A stretch of 64,000 bases of DNA, taken from Solea solea (lineage: Eukaryota; Chordata; Actinopteri; Pleuronectiformes; Soleidae). This document shows positions 57,061 to 64,000 of the stretch, piece by piece. The stretch spans positions 26,430,482-26,494,481 of the forward strand of contig NC_081142.1 in the NCBI RefSeq assembly GCF_958295425.1, written 5' to 3'. A program made the position numbers and the translations under genes. Positions within the stretch are counted from its first letter, which is position 1; every line of letters begins with the position of its first letter. The notes under the pieces were generated by a model. The model had not been told where the DNA came from. It saw only the letters and a list, made by a program, of their open reading frames with translations, and searched no databases.

Positions 57061-57900
57061 GTGTGCGCACGTGTGTGTGTTTGAGTGAGGTGCAACAGGT
57101 CACTGTGAGGTCAGGGGTGGTGTGTGTGTGTGCGTGTGGTCAGTATCTTGGTGGTCCTCTGTTGTGCAGTGATGGTTTGCTGGGTCAGGCCGGGGTTGAC
57201 GGGTGGTTGTGTGTGTGTTGGGGGGCGGAGCCTCTCCTCTATCACAGTCACCATCACACACTGCCCAGGTCATGGTGACATGTTATGACTATCACTGACT
57301 GCAGCTTTAAAGCCACATTACGTCTGCATCCGTGCGTGTAAAAGCTCTTTAAGTGAAACACATGAGCCAAATGAAATCCTCACCGCTCCTCAGGCCGCGT
57401 GTTGTTTATAAAGCAAAGATTAGCCGGCAGTTTATGGTCTGTAGGACGTTAATGGTATCTGATGAGGAGTGACGTGATGAGCGTTTGGCAGCTTTTATTC
57501 TGATGTCAAATCCGTGCACTCACATGCAAATCTGTGGCAGCAGAGTTCCCAATCCTGAAGTCGCTCCGTGAGTAACAATGAGTCACCGGCCGCACAATGG
57601 AGCACAGTGACGGCCCGGCCCGTGTGAAGTCCTGACGGCAGCACAGTGACACTCTGGGAGGCTTTTAGACGCTTCGCCCTGTGTCAGCCCCCGTCACCTT
57701 TCACCTCCTGTCTCCTCTAATGTGGCGTTACTGACTGTGACACACTGAGCACGGAGACGGTGAGTCCCCACAGAACCAGCCATTCTCTTCCTGAGAGGAA
57801 CGTGTGGTTCATTAAATCCTTAGCCTTAATATTTAAGTCATTCAATGAGGACGAGACTTTGAGACTTGAGAATTGAAACAAGTCTATTCTAACTTTAGAA
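57061..57900. other. Gene-free sequence
   Basis: GT-rich and ordinary unique sequence with no supported gene. Confidence 0.4.
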
Positions 57901-57904
57901 CACG

Positions 57905-58196
57905 TTCACGTCTTTATCTCAGTGTTAAACTGAAGTTTGTAAAGCACTCACTCTCCCACACCAAAGTCCAGAGAGGAAATTTTTTGATTTTAGCTGTGGG
58001 GGATACAGCAGCTGCTGGTCCTCTTCTGCCTCGTGTGGTCACTGTGTGTCACTGACATCAATCTGAACGTGGATTTCAAACACTGAAGTGACAAAATAAG
58101 ACATTTGAACTTAGTGATGGAGGCAACATTGAGTGTCTGAGTGTGTGTGTGTGTGTCTGAGAGCGTGTGTGTCTGTGTGAGAGTGTGTGTGTGTTC
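57905..58196 (+). repeat. Palindromic GT-cored repeat, copy E, with GT microsatellite
   Basis: The left arm extends further than in other copies ('cgtctttatctcagtgtta', 'aactgaagtttgtaaagcac', 'tcactctcccacaccaaagt'), followed by the core to 'gaacttagtgatggagg' and a GT/CTGA-rich run at about 58130-58196. The right arm is missing. Confidence 0.78.
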
Positions 58197-58829
58197 CACA
58201 CAGAAAGCTCTTTGTTTCTTCCCCTCGCTCCGACCTCGTGTCAGCCACTTTGTGACAATATTTATACAAAGTTTGCATCGAATTAAAAATACATACAGGT
58301 GTATTTACCTGTGAGGGGGGGCGCTGGCTGCCATGTTTCCAGCTGCTGCAGCTGGAAACATCAGTGTGTGTTTGTTTAAGCCTCATGTTTCAGGCTGAGC
58401 TGAGTGTGTGTCACTTTCATTAACACGTCTCTGCTGCCAGACATGTGACTGCAAGGTCATCACACACACACACACACACTCTCTCACACAGACACACACA
58501 CACACACGCTCTCACACAGACACACACCCACTCTCACACAGACGCACAGAGACACGCTCTCACACAGACACACACACACACAGTGAGTAAAATGTGTTTT
58601 GTGGAACACTGTGTTCAGAGCGACGTATCGTTAATGTGGTGTGTCAGCTTTTTTTTAAGTGTGTGTGCGTGAGGCATTGCTGTGAGCGCCCCCTGCTGCT
58701 GAGAAACAGGCACATGTTCTAAGTGAAAACATGGCTGCTACAAGGAAAAACAGATTTTTGCCTCTTAACAAAAGATTTACATCCAAAAAAATCTACGCCA
58801 GTTTAAGTCTCTGATGTCGTATGGATATT
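58197..58829. other. Gene-free sequence with a CA/CTCTCACACAGA array
   Basis: A compound array at about 58460-58582 repeats CACACACA followed by CTCTCACACAGACA. No supported gene. Confidence 0.5.
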
Positions 58830-59040
58830 TTTAGTCACTTCAGTGTTAGAAATCCATCGTTCAAATTAAAATCAGTGACACAAAGTGACCACACGAGGCG
58901 GCAGAGGACCAGCAGCTAAAATCACTGATTTTCTCTATGAGGTTTGGTGTGGGAGAGTGAGTGTTTTACAAACTTCAGTTTCCTGTTGGAAAAGACGTGA
59001 ACATGTTCTTAAGATGTTGTAGACTTTCTGTAACTTTACA
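58830..59040 (-). repeat. Palindromic GT-cored repeat, copy F
   Basis: Reverse orientation: 'gtcacttcagtgttagaaat', 'gtgacacaaagtgaccacac', 'aaaatcactgattttctct', 'ggtgtgggagagtgagtg', then the outer arm 'ttcagtttcctgttgg', 'aagacgtgaacatgttctta' and 'agatgttgtagactt'. The far half is missing. With copy E it forms a large inverted pair about 650 bp apart. Confidence 0.78.
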
Positions 59041-59298
59041 TTAACTGTAAATTTAACACTGGTTTGAAGGACACTTTGCTCTCAGTTGTAGTAAAGAGAG
59101 TTCATCATTAACTCGGCTGAGTTCAGAGTTCTGTCTGCTGTCGCTGCATCGGAGGAGGAGGAGGAACATGTGACCTCTGACCTCACTGAGGATGGTACAA
59201 GTTTGACTTTTAAATGAAACATTAAATGTGCAGACTGACTCTGACTCTGTTAGAGAAGCACTGACTAAACACGGTTTCACTCTCTGTCTGTGGTGCTT

Positions 59299-59312
59299 CT
59301 TAGCTACATAGT
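59299..59312. repeat. SINE target-site duplication, left
   Basis: CTTAGCTACATAGT here equals 59695-59708 exactly. Confidence 0.9.
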
Positions 59313-59694
59313 CAGTCAGTCAGTCATCATCTACCGCTTTATCCTCCACCAGAGGGTCGCAGGGGGTGCTGTGCCAATCTCAGCTACATCGGCGATAGGC
59401 GGGGTACACCCTGGACAGTTCACCAGTCCATCGCAGGGCCACACTCAGATAGAGACAGACAACCATTCACTCTCACACTCACTCCTATGGTCAATTTAGA
59501 GTGTCCAATTTACCTAATCCCCAGATTGCATGTTTTTGGACTGTGGGAGGAAGCCGGAGAACCCGGAGAGAACCCACGCACACACAGGGAGAACATGCAA
59601 ACTCCATGCAGAAAGGCCCTTGTTCTAACCGGGGCTCGAACCCGGGTCTCTCGCTGCAAGGCGAGAGTGCTAACCACTATACCACCGTGTGGCC
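59313..59694 (-). mobile_element. tRNA-derived SINE, full length (382 bp)
   Basis: Read on the minus strand, the head has an A box (TAGTGGTTAGCACTC) and a B box (GGTTCGAGCCC), the internal promoters for RNA polymerase III. The body follows ('ggagtttgcatgttctccc', 'gggttctctccgggttctcc', 'cctcccacagtcc', 'caatctggggattaggtaa'). The 3' end reads 'ggataaagcggtagatgatg' and then (ACTG)n. An exact 14-bp duplication borders both sides, as expected from LINE-assisted insertion. The intact ends and duplication suggest a fairly young insertion. Confidence 0.93.
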
Positions 59695-59708
59695 CTTAGC
59701 TACATAGT

Positions 59709-61239
59709 TCCACAGATAATAGTTAGCTGGCCTGATAGCATAGTTCGATATTTTGATAGTTAGCTAGCTAGCAAGATACAGTGATGGATCAATAGCTAGA
59801 GATAAACAGCGAACATATTCTTGAGCTGACACGTCTTTAATGAAGCGGCTATAATCTGTGTTTCCTTGTGTTTTCAATGCAGTGAGAGCGAGCAAGAGTA
59901 GACTACAGTCACTGTCACAGCGCCCCCCAGTGTACAAACTGTGAATTATAAACCAACACGTCTCCTGTCGTTACACCGTTTCTGTTTACGTACTGCAGCT
60001 TTAAATCAGTCTGTGATGTTTTAAAGACAATTGTTTTCCATTTTAACTGAAGAGGAGGACACGATGAAGAGGGAGGAAAGACACAAGGTCAGAGTTCAAG
60101 CTAAAGAATGAGGGAGGAAATGAGTCTGTGTTGAGGATGTCCATTGCGTCTCCACCTGGACCTTCAGCAGTGTGGACAGAAACGACCTGAGAGACGAGAT
60201 AAGACGTTTGTTTGTGACTGCAGGAAGGTTTTCATGTTTGCTGCAGAGATAAATACAGATAAACATACAGGACGTGTCTGTAATTAGTCTATAGGCTGCT
60301 CACTCATCCTCCCTGTCTCTCTGCAAAAAGACACAAAAAAAGAAGCCACAATGGAAACCAGATGAAAAAGAACACGAGTGAACGGTGGATTTCGTGTCAG
60401 CATCCGACTTCCTGTCATTATCCAATAAGAGCTGAGAGCGAGCGACCTCAGCCACGATCCCAGGGCGGGAAATCTCAGAGAGACGTAAACAAAACACACA
60501 CACACACACACACACACACTCTAGAGCACTGCAGCTCCAGGCTTGGTTTTCATGGTATTCCTGGTTTTCCTGGTTATCATGGAATGTGGATTGTAAACAC
60601 AGGAGGAGACAAGTGGAGGACGACTCAGTCACTGTGTCAGAGGACAAACAAGAAGAATGACATCATGTCTGACATGTTTTATACACACACACAAACAGGA
60701 TTTTGTGCAGGAAAAATGGGAATATTTTGTATTTTCTACATAAAAATATTTCAAAATGTTCTATATTTTAAAGATCACGACACAAATCACAACATAAATC
60801 ATGACCAGGGCTAATTTTGCATAATTTAGCATCTAATTTACAGAGATATCTAAATGATATTCAGTAAATGAATTTAGTAGTGACACACAGAAATCTTAAC
60901 ATAAATGTTAAATAAATAAATCTCCCATGACCCATCTGTGGGTCCTGGCCCAGTCTTTGAGAACCACATTGGACGATGCCAGCTGTCAATCACGCTGGTG
61001 TGCACCCTTGTGTACTTTACCCTAAACTTTGTCAGATTTACTGATTTATTAGAAGCCCATGCTGCAGTATCTACACGGGCCATTAGGGGGCAGCATGGTT
61101 TATTCCAGAGTTTATTCTCAAAGTGAAACCTCAGACCTGGGGCCACTGAGGGTCTCGTTTGGTCAGTTAGGGGCCAATCAAGTGAAAAAGATATAAAAAA
61201 ATAACATTTATGACGATAATTCACATCATTTCAACCCTA
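59709..61239. other. Gene-free sequence
   Basis: No supported gene. (CA)n lies at about 60496-60520. The frame at 60362-60814 runs through it and has no domain. Confidence 0.4.
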
Positions 61240-61330
61240 ACCCAAACCCTACCCTTAACCTTAATTCAAACCTTAGTACCTAAAACTTGAGTTTCTACCT
61301 CATTAGGACCAGGTTTTTGTTTTCTCGTCT
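61240..61330 (-). repeat. Dispersed GT-linked repeat, partial inverted copy
   Basis: 'aaccctaacccaaacccta', 'ccttaattcaaaccttagta' and 'cctcattaggaccaggttt' are the complement of the middle of the copy at 48836-49160. The CCCTAA words are irregular and not telomeric. Confidence 0.6.
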
Positions 61331-62257
61331 TTTTCAGTTAAATAAAAAATAACAAAATACATTTTAAATCTTTAAACTGTGACTTAAACCAAGACTAATG
61401 TGTGAACACTGATGTGGATTTGTTTTTATTTCACTCATCACTGCATTCATCCATTCATTCATCATTATTTGTCTATTATATCATATACTGTATATGTATG
61501 TATATATATATATTTATATATATATGTGTGTGTGTGTATAATAATATTATCCCTGTCAAGTCAATCCATAAACTAAATATAACCACATAAATGTTAATAA
61601 TGTCTAAATATTATGTCAATATGCTTTTCTCCCACGTGTGTGAAGATTTATGAAAGTAAACACTGCTCCCTTCTGGTCAAAGAGGCAAACTACACTCAAA
61701 CACACATAGAGAGACCATCAGTTCTTTATTTTTCATGTGATGAATGAATGAATGAACAAATTAATAAAAACATACATTTCTGTTGATAGAACCTCGTAAA
61801 TTATATGCTACCAGGCCAGGCGGGCCGAGGTGCGAGGTGAGTAGAGCCGGTAATAGACATAAAGACATGAAAATGTTATTTTTCCCTCTGGCAGCCATGT
61901 TTTCACTGAGAATAAGTGTCAATGATCCCTTTTAGTTTTGATTTTCATCTATTTTGCAGTTTTTTTTTTCTATTATATTAACTATAGTTAATATAACTCT
62001 AAATAACCCCCCTCTAAATTAAGTGTAAACTGACCTGTAGTTCCAGCTGTCACCACTGAGTGGCAGTACAGTGTAACTTTTCCAGTTCTGCTCAGAGAAA
62101 TGTTATGTATTTATTAATTAAATCTTAATGTAAAAGCCATATTTATATTGCTTACAATGCGTTAATAGTTAAAGAAACTTAACATACAAACATATACCAA
62201 AATCAATCATAAAACAAATGAATAATAAAAAAAAAAAAAATTATTTACATTGAACTA
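61331..62257. other. Gene-free AT-rich sequence
   Basis: Contains TATATG/GT repeats at about 61493-61545 and short (ATGA)n near 61738-61756. No supported gene. Confidence 0.45.
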
Positions 62258-62843
62258 CAGTGGTCCCTCACTATAACACGGTTCACCTTTCGTGGCCTCG
62301 CTGTTTCGCTGATTTTTTTTTTTAGTACAATTTTGCATGCTTTTTTACAGCGTTTTTTACGCGCATTGTGTTCTGCGTCCTGAAAAAGATGCACCCGAGC
62401 AGCACGAGGACGAAGAGGCCGTGGCATCGTCAGAGGAACTGTGAAATACACGTGAGTCACTATTAATAATTTCATATGTGTCCTCGTAGGTTGATTATTT
62501 AAAATTAAATTTGTTATTTCTAATAGCTAGGAAAATGTTTATATTTTTATTTCTCAAACAAATGTTTGAGCCTGAAAACAAGTTTAGATTTTTGGTTTCA
62601 TTCTATAATACTTTTCTGTTTTAAAATCTACGAAGGTTTGAACTTTGAGGGTGTTTAAACTAGTGAGAAATGTGAGAAAATGGTAATGTCTGTCTGAGAA
62701 AAATGTATAAAGTGTGAGGTGAGGGGTTTTACAGCCTTAAAACATATATAATAATTGTAAAAAATAAAGCTGACTACTTTGCGGATTTCGCCTGTTGCGG
62801 ATTATTTTTAGAACTAACCCCCGCGATAAACGAGGGACCACTG
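62258..62843. mobile_element. Pogo/Tigger-like non-autonomous transposon (586 bp)
   Basis: The left end CAGTGGTCCCTCACTATAAC and the inverted right end CAGTGGTCCCTCGTTTATCG are bordered by TA on both sides (62256-62257 and 62844-62845), as in Tc1/mariner-class elements. The CAGTGGTCCCTCG terminus resembles pogo/Tigger-type ends. No transposase is present. Confidence 0.85.
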
Positions 62844-62959
62844 TATATCCTTTTTCAATATAATCATTAATACTCCAAAAATATATATTCTCCCTTCTTT
62901 ATATACTGTAATATAATATAATTTGACTTTTATTTTTTTCATTTTGGTCAAAACAAATC

Positions 62960-63463
62960 TTCACTTCCGGCTCCGGAGGTGACTTAAGCGTACTTGGGAT
63001 GGCCATGTATCCCAGAATACATTTTGGCGGAGCATAGCAGCAGATAATAGAAATATAAATCTGAAATAAATATTTTTCTTTGTCCCGGAACAGAGTTTTA
63101 ACATCATTTGAGGCAAGAAATTAGTCATTTAGAATTCAAACGTGGTTTGTGTATGAAGATCTGACGTATTTATAGTTTGACAGCGACGTTTGTCGGAGGT
63201 GATAAGCTCCGCCTCTGCGGACGCTCGGCACTCACTGTGCCCGGCACAGAGCAGCGTTACCTCGGCCTTTCCTGATGAAATGATCCGCTGGCTCAGACGT
63301 CGCTGTCATTAGATGCTCGGTGTGATCCATAGATTTGTTGTTGACGTGTTATTTTGTTTTTAATGGAAATTTTGACCTGACAATTTTGACCTGACAGTTT
63401 GAAAGTTTGTATATTATTAATGTTTATTTTATTTTAAGTTTGAATGTTAGATTTATATTAAAG

Positions 63464-63506
<43 letters not shown>

Positions 63507-63889
63507 TACTCTACAATGCTGTAATATATCTATTTTTCCACATTGTATTATTTGTATTGTATATTTTAATAGAAATAAATTAATAAATGAAGTTAAATAT
63601 TTAAAATGTAAAAATAATAACAACATATATATGCATTTATTAAAAGTATTTCATATGTTCATTTATCAACACCGTAGGTGGCGGTAATGAGGCTGCAGCA
63701 CTATTCGCCAGCCACCATTCATACAGCAGAACAATACATACATATTTGCATACTTGAGTATTGAGAAACAACCACATACTTGTGTACTCCCGTACTTGGC
63801 AAGTATATACAACCAGCGTACTTCTCAAGTATATACTTCCCAAGTAAGCAAGAACATACTTGCTTTCTTGAGTATTGAGAAACGGCCAT
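62960..63889 (-). mobile_element. Non-autonomous TIR transposon, copy 2 (one end missing)
   Basis: An inverted relative of 25081-25984. It shares (as complement) 'ccatgtatcccagaat', 'cagcagataa', 'gataagctccgcctc' and 'tgatccatagatttgttgtt', and ends 'tattgagaaacggccat' like copy 1. The 62960 end starts inside the family sequence and lacks its terminal repeat. Next to the intact end, AGTATAC/ACTTG words form a longer subterminal array than in copy 1. It contains (AT)n at about 63470-63505. Confidence 0.8.
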
Positions 63890-64000
63890 GATCCTGACTG
63901 ACTGGCAGCTAGAGCTAGCAGACTAACATGCTAACAGGTGGGCGTGTCTCTGTTTCTGCTGCCTGAGATTAAGCAGATTAATGTCACAGTCCTTTTTTAA
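63890..64000. other. Window end, no gene
   Basis: Short unique sequence with GCTAGC/GCTAAC words. Confidence 0.5.

Noticed and set aside
59615..59694. tRNA gene on the minus strand
   Set aside because: A and B boxes are present, but the sequence continues into a 382-bp SINE body with a 14-bp target duplication, and the anticodon arm is not a normal 7-base loop.

Overview
The window reads as non-coding nuclear DNA of a bony fish, probably a spiny-rayed teleost. This is inferred from very dense CA/GT microsatellites, many minisatellites, Tc1-like and hAT DNA transposons with intact terminal inverted repeats (TIRs) and target-site duplications (TSDs), an L2/Jockey-type LINE whose 3' end runs into a GAATT-type tail, and a tRNA-like SINE of a common fish type. 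I found no host protein-coding gene, tRNA, rRNA or CRISPR array that I can support. All recognisable protein-coding sequence belongs to broken transposable elements. The longest open frames, including one of 920 codons, come from tandem repeats that lack stop codons.

Layout. 1-13.9 kb: gene-free DNA with a 1 kb GT/TTAC minisatellite, a SINE with an internal minisatellite, a 17-bp minisatellite, a GTCCAC-type hexamer array, and a non-autonomous hAT element with an exact 8-bp TSD next to a palindromic repeat. 13.95-20.03 kb: a purine-rich GAGGACAGAAGAGAT-type satellite, part of which lies in a 2,498-bp head-to-tail duplication that includes about 780 bp of non-satellite sequence. 20-34 kb: sparse sequence with microsatellites, a 904-bp TIR element, a 21-bp minisatellite, a LINE tail and a CAGAGA array. 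34.2-41.2 kb: a nested transposon stack inside an ACTGCCAAATTATGAGC array. A putative solo LTR and an hAT element sit side by side, and the hAT itself contains a Tc1-like element and a second hAT. 41-51 kb: mostly unique sequence with a TIR element at 49.4 kb. 51.1-53.5 kb: a 5'-truncated LINE that splits a 20-bp minisatellite. 53.5-64 kb: further copies of the dispersed families, a full SINE with a 14-bp TSD, a pogo/Tigger-like element with TA TSDs, and a second, inverted copy of the 904-bp TIR family.

Nothing here acts as a pathway or operon. The content is the insertion and expansion history of repeats. The strongest results are the exact TSD-based reconstruction of the nested stack, the 2,498-bp duplication, and several repeat families that can be defined from copies within the window. 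I did not find a convincing new functional system.
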